DNA of 64,000 nucleotides from Streptomyces formicae (GCF_022647665.1 NZ_CP071872.1:5270001-5334000), one strand, 5' to 3'; shown: positions 32,434 to 43,331, counted from the first letter of the stretch. Numbers and translations: made by a program. The notes: generated by a model from the sequence alone, not told the origin.

Positions 32434-32943
32434 TCAGGCGCTGGCGGCGTAGTCGCCCTGCGCCCGGGCGGCGTCCTTCTCCAGCGTGATGAGGGTCAGC
32501 CGCGGCCCGACCTCGCGGGTCGCGACGGGTGCGTAGCCGTGGCTGCGGTAGAGGCGCAGATTGCCCTCGCTGCGGTGGCCGGTGAAGAGCTGGAACCGCT
32601 TGGCCGCGGGGTCGCCCGCGAAGTGCGCCTCGATGGCGTCGAGGAGGCGTCCGCCGAGCCCGTGGCGCTGCATCCGCGGGTGGACGATGAGTTTGGCGAT
32701 CCGTGCGGTGCCGGCCTGGTCGATCTCGCCGCGTACGGAGGCGATGACCTCGTCGCCGAGCCGGGCCACCAGGGCGTGGCCCCTGCCGAGTTCGGCCCGC
32801 AGGTCGTCGAGGGTCTGGGTGAGCGGCTCGATGCCGTAGTCGCCGTAGAGTTCAGCCTCTGTCTGGTAGCACAGGTACTGCAGCTTGAGGATGGCTTCGG
32901 CGTCCTGTGCCGTCGCCGCTGAGATGGTCACGCTCATGCCCAT
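32434..32943 (-). CDS. GNAT acetyltransferase
   Basis: A 169-residue N-acetyltransferase. ISAATAQDAEAILKLQYLCYQTEAELYGDYGIEPLTQTLDDL is the N-terminal region, and RIAKLIVHPRMQRHGLGGRLLDAIEAHF is the acetyl-CoA loop (Q-R-H-G-L-G). GHRSEGNLRLYRSHGYAPVATREVG is the C-terminal N-x-x-x-Y block. The substrate is unknown. The first of two close ATGs (MGMSVTI) was picked for its GGGAGG site. It starts 36 bp after the sigma-like gene and is probably co-transcribed with it. Confidence 0.88.
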   Translation of the reverse strand: MGMSVTISAATAQDAEAILKLQYLCYQTEAELYGDYGIEPLTQTLDDLRAELGRGHALVARLGDEVIASVRGEIDQAGTARIAKLIVHPRMQRHGLGGRLLDAIEAHFAGDPAAKRFQLFTGHRSEGNLRLYRSHGYAPVATREVGPRLTLITLEKDAARAQGDYAASA

Positions 32944-32979
32944 GTGCGCATGCCTCCCGCTCACCTGTCACCCGGTTGT

Positions 32980-33546
32980 CTACCGCTCCATTCCCCGGAG
33001 TTCAGGAGCTGCAACCTCTGCCGGAAGCATTCTGCGCAGACATCCCAGGCAACGGGAACGCATTGGCCCCAGACTTCCTTGTGAGATACCCAACTGTCCT
33101 GCGATTTCCCGGTAGGTGGGGTCCACGGAGGACAGCATCGCAGTCAGCAGCCGCGGGCAGTGTCCGGGCGTGCGGGCCACGGCGGCGCGCAGCATCCGGC
33201 GCCGTTCGGCGACGAGCGCGGCGCGTTCGGGGCAGGCGGCGGGTCCGGTCGGCGGTTCGCCGGCGTACGGGCGCTCGCGCAAGGCCCGCCGCCGGGCACG
33301 GCGGGCCTCCTCGTGCACGGCGCCGCGTACCCAGCCGGCCGCGTCGGCCGGCGGCCCCTCGGCGTCGAGCCGCTCCAGCAGGCGTACCCACACGGCCTGT
33401 TCGAGGTCCGCGGAGTCCAGGGCGCCGTCGTGGGCCTCGGCGTACGCCTCGGCCTGGACGAGCGGGCGGAGCACCCGGACGAGCGCGCCGGCGCCGTCCC
33501 GGTCGGCGGCTTCGTCGGTGAAGGTGGCGGTTTCACGGAGCGTCAT
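32980..33546 (-). CDS. sigma-70 family (ECF-like) factor
   Basis: A 188-residue protein with sigma-like regions. Residues about 25-85 (LEQAVWVRLLERLDAEGPPADAAGWVRGAVHEEARRARR) resemble region 2. Residues about 125-180 (AVARTPGHCPRLLTAMLSSVDPTYREIAGQLGISQGSLGPMRSRCLGCLRRML) form a clear region 4 helix-turn-helix of the SQGSLGPMRSRCL type. The region 2 match is degenerate, so its activity as a true sigma factor is less sure than the fold. No anti-sigma gene is adjacent. It may be co-transcribed with the downstream GNAT gene. Confidence 0.85.
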   Translation of the reverse strand: MTLRETATFTDEAADRDGAGALVRVLRPLVQAEAYAEAHDGALDSADLEQAVWVRLLERLDAEGPPADAAGWVRGAVHEEARRARRRALRERPYAGEPPTGPAACPERAALVAERRRMLRAAVARTPGHCPRLLTAMLSSVDPTYREIAGQLGISQGSLGPMRSRCLGCLRRMLPAEVAAPELRGMER

Positions 33547-33642
33547 GTCCCGCGGGACGTGTCCGCCGCGAGCCGCGGTTTCGCCTACGCCCGCCGCTCA
33601 CCCGACCGCATGACGGCCGTGAAGCCGCTGACGCACCCGCGC

Positions 33643-33684
33643 CGGGTGCGTCGGCGCGGGTGCGTCAGCGCGGGTGCGTCGGCG
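33643..33684. repeat. three 14-bp tandem repeats
   Basis: Three units of CGGGTGCGTCGGCG (the middle one with A at position 11) lie 11 bp past the stop of the glycerophosphodiesterase gene. They are probably slipped-strand repeats; they could also form weak secondary structure with the preceding ACGCACCCGCG. Confidence 0.8.
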
Positions 33685-33694
33685 CGGGGGGGCG

Positions 33695-34867
33695 TCAACG
33701 GGCGAGGAAGTCCTCACGTGCCAGCAGCCCGGTGTCCGGGTTGTCGGTGAAGATGCCGTCGATGCCCTGCTCGAAGTAGACCTTGAAGGCCCCGAAGGCG
33801 TCGCCGTACGCGTTCGGGTCGGTGCCGCGCCGGAAGTCCGCGGGCAGGAAGGAGTTCTCGTTCCGCATCGTGTACGGGTGCAGGAGCAGCCCCTTCGCGT
33901 GCGCGTCCCTGACCAGGGTGGTGGGCGCGCCGAGCTTGCCGCTCGCGTCCCTCGGAACGACCAGGTCGAGGGTCGGTCCGATGCCCTGCGCGTACGAGGC
34001 GATCCACGCGAGGCCCTCGGGCGTGACGAGGTCCGCGACCGTGCGGGGATCACCGGCCTGGACGAAGTCCCAGGGACGGGTGGCGGCGCCGGAGAGCAGC
34101 ACGACGCGCGGCGAGGAGACGAGCTTCGCGAGCCGCTCGATGCTGCTCGGCTCGAACGACTGGAGGAAGACCGGCGAGTTGGCCCGGTGGCGGCCGTAGC
34201 GGCGCAGCAGCTTCGCGAGCGGCTCCTCCAGACCGAGGCCGATGCCGCGGAAGTAGGTGGGGTGCTTGGTCTCCACGTGCAGCCACACCGGGCGCCCGCG
34301 CCTGCGGCCCTCCTGCTCGGCCCAGCGCAGCACCTCCTCGAAGGTGGGGACGGTCCAGCGGCCGTCGTAGAGGGTGTTCTCCTGGCGGCTGGCGGGGATG
34401 CGCTCCGTGGCGCGCAGGGTCTTGAGCTCGGCGAGGGTGAAGTCCTCGGTGAACCAGCCCGTCAGGCTCGTGCCGTCGACGGACTTGGTGGTCCTGCGGG
34501 AGGCGAACTCGGGGCGGGCCGAGACGTCCGTCGTACCCGTGATGTCGTTTTCGTGACGGCAGACCAGATGCCCGTCCTTGGTGGGCACGAGGTCCTGTTC
34601 GATGATGTGCGCGCCCATGTCCAGGGCCAGCTGGTACGAGCCCAGGGTGTGCTCGGGGCGGTAGCCGCTGGCGCCGCGGTGGGCGATGACCGTGGGCACG
34701 GCGAGCCCGTGGGGGCCGTGGCCGCTGCTGCCGTGACCGCTCGGACCGCTGTGACGTTCCTCCGCGTGCGCCGCCGTGGCGCCGCCGATGCCGAGCGCCG
34801 CCGAACCGAGTACCGCCGCGCCGAGGACGGCTCGCCGCCCGGGAGTCCTGTCCGCACCCTGTGTCAT
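33695..34867 (-). CDS. secreted glycerophosphodiester phosphodiesterase
   Basis: A 390-residue GDPD-family enzyme that cleaves glycerophosphodiesters to glycerol-3-phosphate and an alcohol outside the cell. A twin-arginine signal (TPGRRAVLGAAVLGSAALGIGG, cleavage near residue 35) directs export. The catalytic domain shows VIAHRGASGYRPEHTLGSY (His and Arg-Gly of the active site), ALDMGAHIIEQDLVPTKDGHLVCRHEN (metal-binding E-x-D and second His), and FEQGIDGIFTDNPDTGL near the end. This is the GlpQ type of about 350 residues. ATG at MTQGADRTPGRR, with a GGAG-like site. Confidence 0.94.
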   Translation of the reverse strand: MTQGADRTPGRRAVLGAAVLGSAALGIGGATAAHAEERHSGPSGHGSSGHGPHGLAVPTVIAHRGASGYRPEHTLGSYQLALDMGAHIIEQDLVPTKDGHLVCRHENDITGTTDVSARPEFASRRTTKSVDGTSLTGWFTEDFTLAELKTLRATERIPASRQENTLYDGRWTVPTFEEVLRWAEQEGRRRGRPVWLHVETKHPTYFRGIGLGLEEPLAKLLRRYGRHRANSPVFLQSFEPSSIERLAKLVSSPRVVLLSGAATRPWDFVQAGDPRTVADLVTPEGLAWIASYAQGIGPTLDLVVPRDASGKLGAPTTLVRDAHAKGLLLHPYTMRNENSFLPADFRRGTDPNAYGDAFGAFKVYFEQGIDGIFTDNPDTGLLAREDFLAR

Positions 34868-35108
34868 GAACGCTCCTCCAAAGGGATGTGATGTCCCGCA
34901 CTGCCGGCGGGTCCCGGCACGGCGCTCCACGCTAGGTGAACGTGCGTTACGTGCAGGAGACCCAGGGCAAACGCACCCAGAACTCAGGTCAACACTGTGT
35001 ATCTGCTCGATGAACCCAATGTGCGCTCGGCCCGGACCCGCGAGTATCGTCCTCACCTGCAGAGACTTCGCCGGCCGTACCCGACCGCCCATGACTTCGG
35101 AGGACCCG

Positions 35109-35783
35109 TTGTCCCGCTTGTCGCTCATCAAGGCAGTGCTCGGACCGATCCTGCGCCTGATGTTCCGCCCCCGGGTGGAAGGCGTGCAGCACATCCCCGG
35201 GAACGGCCCCGTCATCCTCGCCGGCAACCACCTCACGTTCATCGACTCGATGATCCTGCCGCTCGTCTGCGACCGGCAGGTCTTCTTCATCGGCAAGGAC
35301 GAGTACGTCACGGGCAAGGGCCTGAAGGGCCGGCTGATGGCCTGGTTCTTCACCGGCGTGGGCATGATCCCGGTCGACCGGGACGGGGCGAACGGCGGCG
35401 TCGCCGCGCTGATGACCGGCCGCCGGGTGCTGGAGGAGGGCAAGGTCTTCGGCATCTACCCGGAGGGCACCCGCTCCCCCGACGGCCGCCTCTACCGGGG
35501 CCGTACGGGCATCGCCCGGCTGACCCTGATGACCGGCGCGCCCGTGGTCCCGTTCGCGATGATCGGCACGGACAAGCTCCAGCCGGGCGGCGCGGGTCTC
35601 CCCCGCCCGGGCCGCGTGACGGTCCGCTTCGGCGAGCCCATGGAGTTCTCCCGCTACGACGGGATGGACCGCGACCGCTATGTGCTGCGGGCGGTGACGG
35701 ACTCGGTGATGACCGAGGTGATGCGGCTGTCCGGCCAGGAGTACGTGGACATGTACGCCACGAAGGCGAAGGCGGCGGCGTAA
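35109..35783 (+). CDS. 1-acyl-sn-glycerol-3-phosphate acyltransferase (PlsC-like)
   Basis: A 224-residue membrane-associated acyltransferase that transfers an acyl group to lysophosphatidic acid in phospholipid synthesis. Family blocks in order: VILAGNHLTFIDSMIL (catalytic N-H-x4-D), GVGMIPVDRDG, VFGIYPEGTRSPDGRLYRGRTGIARL (F/Y-P-E-G-T-R), and APVVPFAMIGT. A TTG start (SRLSLIKAVLG) is preferred because GGAGGA lies 4 nt before it; an in-frame ATG six codons earlier has no ribosome site. N-terminal hydrophobic residues suggest monotopic membrane contact. Confidence 0.92.
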   Translation: MSRLSLIKAVLGPILRLMFRPRVEGVQHIPGNGPVILAGNHLTFIDSMILPLVCDRQVFFIGKDEYVTGKGLKGRLMAWFFTGVGMIPVDRDGANGGVAALMTGRRVLEEGKVFGIYPEGTRSPDGRLYRGRTGIARLTLMTGAPVVPFAMIGTDKLQPGGAGLPRPGRVTVRFGEPMEFSRYDGMDRDRYVLRAVTDSVMTEVMRLSGQEYVDMYATKAKAAA

Positions 35784-35807
35784 GCGGGCAGGTCCGCGGT
35801 CGGATGC

Positions 35808-35843
35808 GACGTGGCCGGCGCCCTGCGCGCCGGGGGCCACGTC
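35808..35843. terminator. hairpin between plsC-like and MFS genes
   Basis: Inverted arms GACGTGGCC and GGCCACGTC with inner GGCGC/GCGCC pairing lie between two convergent genes. Confidence 0.65.
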
Positions 35844-35853
35844 CGCGTACGGG

Positions 35854-37401
35854 TCAGCGCTCGACGCCGTCCGCCAGCTTCTGGCCGCGCAGCAGGAACC
35901 ATGCGGCGGCCGCGGTGGCGAACAGGACGGCCGCTCCCACGCCCACTGCGAGCCGCAGCCCGTCGACGAACGCCTCCTGGGCCGCGCCGACCAGCGCCGC
36001 GGCCTGCGGCCCGGGAAGCCCCGCCGCGGCCTCGACGGCTCCGCCGAGCGACTCGTGCGCCGCTGCCGCCGTGCCCGACGGCACCCCGGCCGGGGTGGCG
36101 AAGTCGCGGTAGACGCCGGTCACGATGGAGCCGAGCAGCGCGATGCCGAGCGCCGCACCGAGTTCGTACGCCGTCTCGGACACCGCGGACGCGGCGCCCG
36201 CCTGCTCCTTCGGAACGCTGGAGAGGATGACGTCGGCCGTGACGGTGAACGAGAATCCCGCGCCGATGCCGACGACGAGCAGGGACGCGCCGAGCAGCGG
36301 ATAGCCGGTGGACTGGCCGACCACGGTGAGGGCGGCGAGCGCTAGCGCCACGGCGGCGAGGCCGCCGGCCACCACGGACCGTACGGAGAACCGCCGGGCG
36401 AACCTGCCCGCGACCAGGCCCGTGGCCACGGCGCCGATCGCGGCGGGAAGTTCCGCCAGTCCGGCCTCGAACGGCGGCCTGCCCTGGACCAGTTGCAGGA
36501 ACTGGGAGAGGAAGAAGACCAGTCCGGACAGGCCGAGGATGGTCAGCAGATCGGCGAGGACCGCGCCGGAGAAGCCCCGGTGCCGGAAGAGCCGCATGTC
36601 GAGGAGGGGTGACGGCAGGGTCAGCTGCCTGCGGACGAAGCCGTACAGCGCGGCCGCGCCGATGAGTGCGGTGGCGCCCGCCTCCCAGCTCGCGCCGTGC
36701 GACGCGGCCTCCTTGACGGCGTACACGACGCCGACCATGCCGATGAGCGAGAGGACCACGCTGATCAGGTCCCAGGGACCGGCGACGGGGTTCTTCGACT
36801 CGGGCAGCAACTTGATGCCGACGAGCACCAGGACGGCCATCACGGGCAGGTTGATCAGGAAGACCGAGCCCCACCAGAAGTGCTCCAGCAGGAATCCGCC
36901 GACGACCGGGCCGACGGCGGCACCGGCCGAGGCCATGGCACCCCAGATGCCGATGGCGAGGCTGCGCTCCCTGGGGTCGTGGAAGATGTTCCGGATGAGC
37001 GCCAGGGTGGACGGCATGAGGGTGGCGCCGGCGACGCCGAGCAGGGCGCGGGCGGCGATCAGCATCTCGGGCGTGGTGGCGTACGCGTTGAGCACGGACA
37101 CCGCACCGAACGCCACGGCACCGCTCAGTAGCAGCTTCTTGCGGCCGATGCGGTCGCCGAGGCTGCCCATGGAGACGAGCAGGCCGGCGATGACGAAGGA
37201 ATAGACGTCGCCGATCCACAGCAGCTGGGTGCCGGTGGGCTTGAGGTCCTCGCTGAGGAAGGGCGTCGCGAGGCCGAGTACGGTGGCGTCGACGGCCACG
37301 AGCAGTACGGCGAGGACGAGCACGGCGAGTGCCAGCCAGCGCCCGGGGCGGTACACGGTCTCGTCCGTCCCGCTCGTGCGCTGGACGGTGCTGCTGCTCA
37401 T
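35854..37401 (-). CDS. MFS drug efflux transporter, DHA2 (14-TM)
   Basis: A 515-residue major-facilitator antiporter. MSxSTV, then WLALAVLVLAVLLVAVDATVLGLATPFLSEDL starts TM1, with D in the conserved position. GSLGDRIGRKKLLL is the loop 2-3 motif A, and LLGVAGATLMPSTLALIRNIF is motif C of antiporters. Length and helix count fit the 14-TM group (QacA/EmrB). It is expected to export toxic cations or antibiotics using the proton gradient. The ATG overlaps the TetR gene's stop (TGATG), so pump and repressor are co-transcribed. Confidence 0.93.
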   Translation of the reverse strand: MSSSTVQRTSGTDETVYRPGRWLALAVLVLAVLLVAVDATVLGLATPFLSEDLKPTGTQLLWIGDVYSFVIAGLLVSMGSLGDRIGRKKLLLSGAVAFGAVSVLNAYATTPEMLIAARALLGVAGATLMPSTLALIRNIFHDPRERSLAIGIWGAMASAGAAVGPVVGGFLLEHFWWGSVFLINLPVMAVLVLVGIKLLPESKNPVAGPWDLISVVLSLIGMVGVVYAVKEAASHGASWEAGATALIGAAALYGFVRRQLTLPSPLLDMRLFRHRGFSGAVLADLLTILGLSGLVFFLSQFLQLVQGRPPFEAGLAELPAAIGAVATGLVAGRFARRFSVRSVVAGGLAAVALALAALTVVGQSTGYPLLGASLLVVGIGAGFSFTVTADVILSSVPKEQAGAASAVSETAYELGAALGIALLGSIVTGVYRDFATPAGVPSGTAAAAHESLGGAVEAAAGLPGPQAAALVGAAQEAFVDGLRLAVGVGAAVLFATAAAAWFLLRGQKLADGVER

Positions 37402-37949
37402 CACTCCACACTCCGTCGGGCTCCGCCGAGCATCAGCTCGGCGGTCATGTACTGGAAGTCGTTCTTGGCGACCCGGCCGTCCATGACGGCCCAGGCGCAA
37501 CTGCCGAGGAGCCCGTAGAAGGCCTCGGTCAGCCATGCGGCCGAGAGGTCGATGCGGAACTCGCCCCGCTCCTGGCCGCGCCGGAAGAAGGCGGCCACGC
37601 GGGCGTCGAGCCTGGCCCAGCCCTCGTTGACCTGGTCGCCTTCGAACAGCTGGTTCTCGGTGACGAGGAAGGCGAGCAGCTCCGCGCCGGGCTCCATCTC
37701 GCCGATCAGGCGCCGCAGCCCGTCGCTCGCGCCGCCCTCGTCGAGCCGGGCCCGGTCGAGGGCGGCCTCGAACTCCTGGATGCCGAGGGCTTCCAGCGCC
37801 TTCACGAGCGCGTCCCGCCCGGCGAAGTGCCGGTGCAACGTGGCCCGCCCGATCCCGGCGGCGCGGGCGACCTCGTCCATGGTGGCGGTCGACTTGCGCG
37901 CGAGGAGGGCGGCGGCGGCGCGGAGCACCTGTTCACGATCCATGGCCAT
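37401..37949 (-). CDS. TetR-family repressor of the MFS pump
   Basis: A 182-residue regulator. The N-terminal helix-turn-helix is LRAAAALLARKSTATMDEVARAAGIGRATLHRHFAGRDAL, followed by a ligand-binding domain (about 60-182) ending AKNDFQYMTAELMLGGARRSVE. It should repress its own operon with the MFS gene and release on ligand binding. A perfect 26-bp inverted repeat 15 bp upstream is the obvious operator. Of three close ATGs the middle one (MAMDREQ) is used; none has a strong ribosome site, so a leaderless message is possible. Confidence 0.92.
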   Translation of the reverse strand: MAMDREQVLRAAAALLARKSTATMDEVARAAGIGRATLHRHFAGRDALVKALEALGIQEFEAALDRARLDEGGASDGLRRLIGEMEPGAELLAFLVTENQLFEGDQVNEGWARLDARVAAFFRRGQERGEFRIDLSAAWLTEAFYGLLGSCAWAVMDGRVAKNDFQYMTAELMLGGARRSVE

Positions 37950-37964
37950 GAGACAACCATACAC

Positions 37965-37990
37965 CGAATGAGACGTTGATGTCTCATTCG
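37965..37990 (-). promoter_or_regulatory. TetR operator, perfect 26-bp dyad
   Basis: Arms CGAATGAGAC and GTCTCATTCG are exact complements around GTTGAT. The site lies just before the tetR start. A second ATGAGAC half-site overlaps the start codon itself. Confidence 0.85.
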
Positions 37991-38135
37991 ATATTCAAAT
38001 GCCTCACGGGATCGACTGGCCCGTGATGCATGGGGCCTCGCCGCGCGGGACGCGACACCGGTTCGGGCTGACACGGCCGGACTTCGACGCGCTCGCGGAA
38101 TGGCGGCGGCGCTGTAGTCGGAGGCGGTGGAAACG

Positions 38136-38175
38136 GGACCGCCCCGGCCGGACGGATGTCCGGCCGGGGCGGTCC
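38136..38175. terminator. strong terminator after icd
   Basis: A perfect 18-bp GC-rich stem (GGACCGCCCCGGCCGGAC) with GGAT loop, 25 bp past the icd stop codon. It can also block readthrough toward the TetR promoter region. Confidence 0.9.
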
Positions 38176-38200
38176 TCGGCGTGCGGCGTGCGGCTTGCGG

Positions 38201-40420
<2,220 letters not shown>

Positions 40421-40450
40421 CGGGTGCTCCGCTCCACGTCTGCAACATTG

Positions 40451-40465
40451 CTCGACATCAAGATA
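40451..40465 (-). promoter_or_regulatory. imperfect dyad upstream of icd
   Basis: On the minus strand this is TATCTTGATGTCGAG, an imperfect TCTTGA-N2-TCGAG dyad about 30 bp before the icd start. It may contain the promoter -35 or an operator. From memory, similar TCTTGACGTCAAGA-like motifs precede other Streptomyces central-carbon genes. Confidence 0.4.
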
Positions 40466-40493
40466 TCCCGTACGCGGGTCCCTCTCGACGGGA

Positions 40494-40514
40494 CCCTGCC
40501 CCCGTGGGGCAGGG
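40494..40514. terminator. hairpin after argH
   Basis: CCCTGCCCC and GGGGCAGGG form a 9-bp stem with a 3-nt loop, 15 bp past the argH stop. A second small stem (GGGTCCC/GGGACCC) overlaps its upstream edge. Confidence 0.75.
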
Positions 40515-40528
40515 CCGCCGTCCCGGCC

Positions 40529-41956
40529 CTACTGCTTCGCCGTGGCCCAGGCGTGCTGGACCGCCAGATCGGCCTTGACCTCGGCGAGCTGGACGGCGAC
40601 GGCCGCCGGGGCGGTGCCCCCGCGTCCGCTGCGGGACGCCAGCGCGCCCGGCACGTTCAGGACGGTGCGCACCTCCGGCGTGAGGTGCGGCGAGATCTTG
40701 GCGAACTGCTCGTCGGTGAGCTGGTCCAGCTCGATGCCGTGCGCCTCGCACTCCTTCACGCACTCCCCCGCGACCTCGTGCGCGACGCGGAACGGGACGC
40801 CCTGCTTCACCAGCCACTCGGCGATGTCGGTGGCGAGCGAGAAGCCGGCGGGGGCCAGCTCCTCCATGCGCTCGCGGTTGACGGTGAGCGTGGCCATCAT
40901 GCCGGTGAAGGCGGGGAGCAGGACCTCCAGCTGGTCGCAGGAGTCGAAGACCGGCTCCTTGTCCTCCTGGAGATCGCGGTTGTACGCGAGCGGGAGGGCC
41001 TTGAGCGTGGCGAGCAGGCCCGTGAGGTTGCCGATGAGCCGGCCGGACTTGCCGCGCGCGAGCTCGGCGATGTCAGGGTTCTTCTTCTGCGGCATGATCG
41101 ACGAGCCGGTGGAGAAGGCGTCGTGGAGGGTCACGAAGGAGAACTCCTTCGTGTTCCAGATGATGACTTCCTCGGCGATCCGGGAGAGGTTCACGCCGAT
41201 CATCGCGGTGATGAAGGCGAACTCGGCGACGAAGTCGCGCGAGGCCGTGCCGTCGATGGAGTTGCCTGCGCTGCCGTGCTCGAAGCCGAGGTCCTTCGCC
41301 ACCGCCTCCGGGTCGAGGCCGAGCGAGGATCCGGCGAGCGCGCCCGAGCCGTACGGGGACACGGCCGTCCGCTCGTCCCACTGCCGCAGCCGTTCGGCGT
41401 CCCGGGACAGCGACTGGACGTGCGCCAGGACGTGGTGGGCGAAGAGGACGGGCTGGGCGTGCTGGAGGTGGGTACGCCCGGGCATGGCGACGTCGGGGTG
41501 GGCTTCTGCCAGCCCCACCAGGGCGTCCTGGAGTTCGGCGATCAGCCCGCCGACGATGCGGGCGTGGTCGCGCAGATACATCCGGAAGAGCGTGGCGACC
41601 TGGTCGTTGCGGGACCGGCCGGCGCGCAGCTTGCCGCCGAGGTCGGGGCCGAGGCGCTCCAGGAGGCCGCGCTCCAGGGCGGTGTGGACGTCCTCGTCGG
41701 CGATGGTGCCGACGAAGGAGCCGTCGGCGACGTCCGCTTCGAGCCGGTCGAGCCCGGCGATCATCCGCTCCAGCTCGTCGGCCGTCAGCAGGCCCGCCTT
41801 GTGGAGCACGCGCGCGTGGGCACGGGAGCCGGCGATGTCGTACGGCGCGAGCCGCCAGTCGAAGTGGACCGAGGCGGACAGCTTGGCCAGGGCCTCGGCC
41901 GGCCCGTCGGCGAAGCGGCCGCCCCAGAGCCGGACGTCACCGTTGTTGCTGCTCAC
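40529..41956 (-). CDS. argH: argininosuccinate lyase
   Basis: A 475-residue argininosuccinate lyase (last step: argininosuccinate to arginine and fumarate). It carries the fumarase/aspartase signature GSSIMPQKKNPD (about residue 283), LRAGRSRNDQVATLFRMYLRD and PGRTHLQHAQPVLFAHH. It is an active-site tetramer in the cytoplasm. The GTG start (SSNNGDVRLWGGRF) is followed by the conserved LWGGRFADGPAE. It lies 92 bp behind argG and is probably read from the argG promoter. Confidence 0.98.
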   Translation of the reverse strand: MSSNNGDVRLWGGRFADGPAEALAKLSASVHFDWRLAPYDIAGSRAHARVLHKAGLLTADELERMIAGLDRLEADVADGSFVGTIADEDVHTALERGLLERLGPDLGGKLRAGRSRNDQVATLFRMYLRDHARIVGGLIAELQDALVGLAEAHPDVAMPGRTHLQHAQPVLFAHHVLAHVQSLSRDAERLRQWDERTAVSPYGSGALAGSSLGLDPEAVAKDLGFEHGSAGNSIDGTASRDFVAEFAFITAMIGVNLSRIAEEVIIWNTKEFSFVTLHDAFSTGSSIMPQKKNPDIAELARGKSGRLIGNLTGLLATLKALPLAYNRDLQEDKEPVFDSCDQLEVLLPAFTGMMATLTVNRERMEELAPAGFSLATDIAEWLVKQGVPFRVAHEVAGECVKECEAHGIELDQLTDEQFAKISPHLTPEVRTVLNVPGALASRSGRGGTAPAAVAVQLAEVKADLAVQHAWATAKQ

Positions 41957-42048
41957 GTGCTCTGCTCCTCAGGACTTGCGGGCTTTGGATGTGCCACCGC
42001 CTCCCTGCCGCGGAGGAACAGGGAGGCGGCCGTCGTACGCCTATCGAA

Positions 42049-43266
42049 TCAGGCCAGGTCTGCGTCAGGCTCTGCCTGCAGATCACGCCGCGCCGCGATC
42101 TTCGACGACAGACCGAAGATGTCGATGAAGCCCTGCGCCTTCGACTGGTCGAAGGTGTCGCCCGCGTCGTAGGTGGCGAGGTTGAAGTCGTACAGCGACT
42201 GCTCCGACTTCCGGCCGGTGACGACGGCGCGGCCGCCCTGCAGGGTCATCCGGATGTCGCCGGTGACGTGCTGGTTGGCCTCGTTGATGAAGCCGTCCAG
42301 GGCGCGCTTGAGCGGCGAGAACCACAGGCCGTCGTAGACGAGCTCGCCCCAGCGCTGCTCGACCTGCCGCTTGTAGCGGGCCAGTTCGCGCTCGACCGTG
42401 ACGTTCTCCAGCTCCTGGTGGGCGGTGATCAGCGCGATCGCGCCCGGGGCCTCGTACACCTCACGGGACTTGATGCCGACGAGCCGGTCCTCGACCATGT
42501 CGATCCGGCCGATGCCCTGGGCGCCTGCGCGTTCGTTGAGCTGCTGAACGGCCTGCAGGACGGTGACGGGCTTGCCGTCGATGGCGACCGGGACGCCCTC
42601 CTTGAAGGTGATGACCACCTCGTCGGCCTCACGGGGTGTCGCCGGGTTGGACGTGTACTCGTAGATGTCCTCGATCGGCGCGTTCCAGATGTCCTCCAGG
42701 AAGCCGGTCTCGACGGCCCGCCCGAAGACGTTCTGGTCGATGGAGTACGGCGACTTCTTGGTGGTGGCGATCGGGAGCTGCTTCTCCTCGCAGAACGCGA
42801 TCGCCTTGTCCCGGGTCATCGCGTAGTCCCGGACCGGGGCGATGCACTTCAGACCGGGCGCGAGGGAGGCGATACCGGCCTCGAACCGCACCTGGTCGTT
42901 GCCCTTGCCGGTGCAGCCGTGGGCGACGGTGGTGGCGCCGTGCTTCTGGGCGGCGGCGACGAGGTGCTTGACGATCGTCGGCCGGGAGAGGGCGGAGACC
43001 AGCGGGTAGCGGTCCATGTAGAGGGCGTTGGCCTTGATTGCCGGGAGGCAGTACTCCTCGGCGAACTCGTCCTTGGCGTCCGCGACCTCCGCCTCGACGG
43101 CACCGCACGCGAGCGCGCGCTTGCGGATGACGTCCAGGTCCTCGCCGCCCTGGCCGACGTCCACGGCAACGGCGATGACCTCGGCGCCCGTCTCCTCGGC
43201 GATCCAGCCGATGGCGACGGAGGTGTCCAGACCGCCCGAGTAGGCGAGTACGACGCGCTCGGTCAC
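42049..43266 (-). CDS. argG: argininosuccinate synthase
   Basis: A 405-residue ATP-dependent synthase joining citrulline and aspartate. The N-type ATP pyrophosphatase P-loop is VLAYSGGLDTSVAIGWI. AHGCTGKGNDQVRFE and SPYSIDQNVFGRAVETGFLED are family blocks. Type and length are those of the short actinobacterial form. The GTG start has AAGGAGA at ideal spacing. The promoter upstream overlaps an ARG box, so ArgR repression by arginine is expected. Confidence 0.98.
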   Translation of the reverse strand: MTERVVLAYSGGLDTSVAIGWIAEETGAEVIAVAVDVGQGGEDLDVIRKRALACGAVEAEVADAKDEFAEEYCLPAIKANALYMDRYPLVSALSRPTIVKHLVAAAQKHGATTVAHGCTGKGNDQVRFEAGIASLAPGLKCIAPVRDYAMTRDKAIAFCEEKQLPIATTKKSPYSIDQNVFGRAVETGFLEDIWNAPIEDIYEYTSNPATPREADEVVITFKEGVPVAIDGKPVTVLQAVQQLNERAGAQGIGRIDMVEDRLVGIKSREVYEAPGAIALITAHQELENVTVERELARYKRQVEQRWGELVYDGLWFSPLKRALDGFINEANQHVTGDIRMTLQGGRAVVTGRKSEQSLYDFNLATYDAGDTFDQSKAQGFIDIFGLSSKIAARRDLQAEPDADLA

Positions 43267-43297
43267 GGGATTCTCCTTACGGTGCATGCGGTGATGG

Positions 43298-43331
43298 GTA
43301 TAACTATGCAGTCCTCCGTATGTTTTGTCAA
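43298..43331 (-). promoter_or_regulatory. argG promoter with overlapping ARG box
   Basis: On the minus strand TTGACA and CATAGT are separated by 17 bp, the best housekeeping promoter in the window. TGCATAGTTATAC over the -10, with ACATACGG in the spacer, resembles Streptomyces ARG-box half-sites, so ArgR binding would occlude RNA polymerase. Confidence 0.75.

Noticed and set aside
34925..34960. PHO box upstream of the glycerophosphodiesterase
   Set aside because: Only one good GTTCACC unit is present; the neighbouring 11-bp unit does not match, so PhoP control is not supported.
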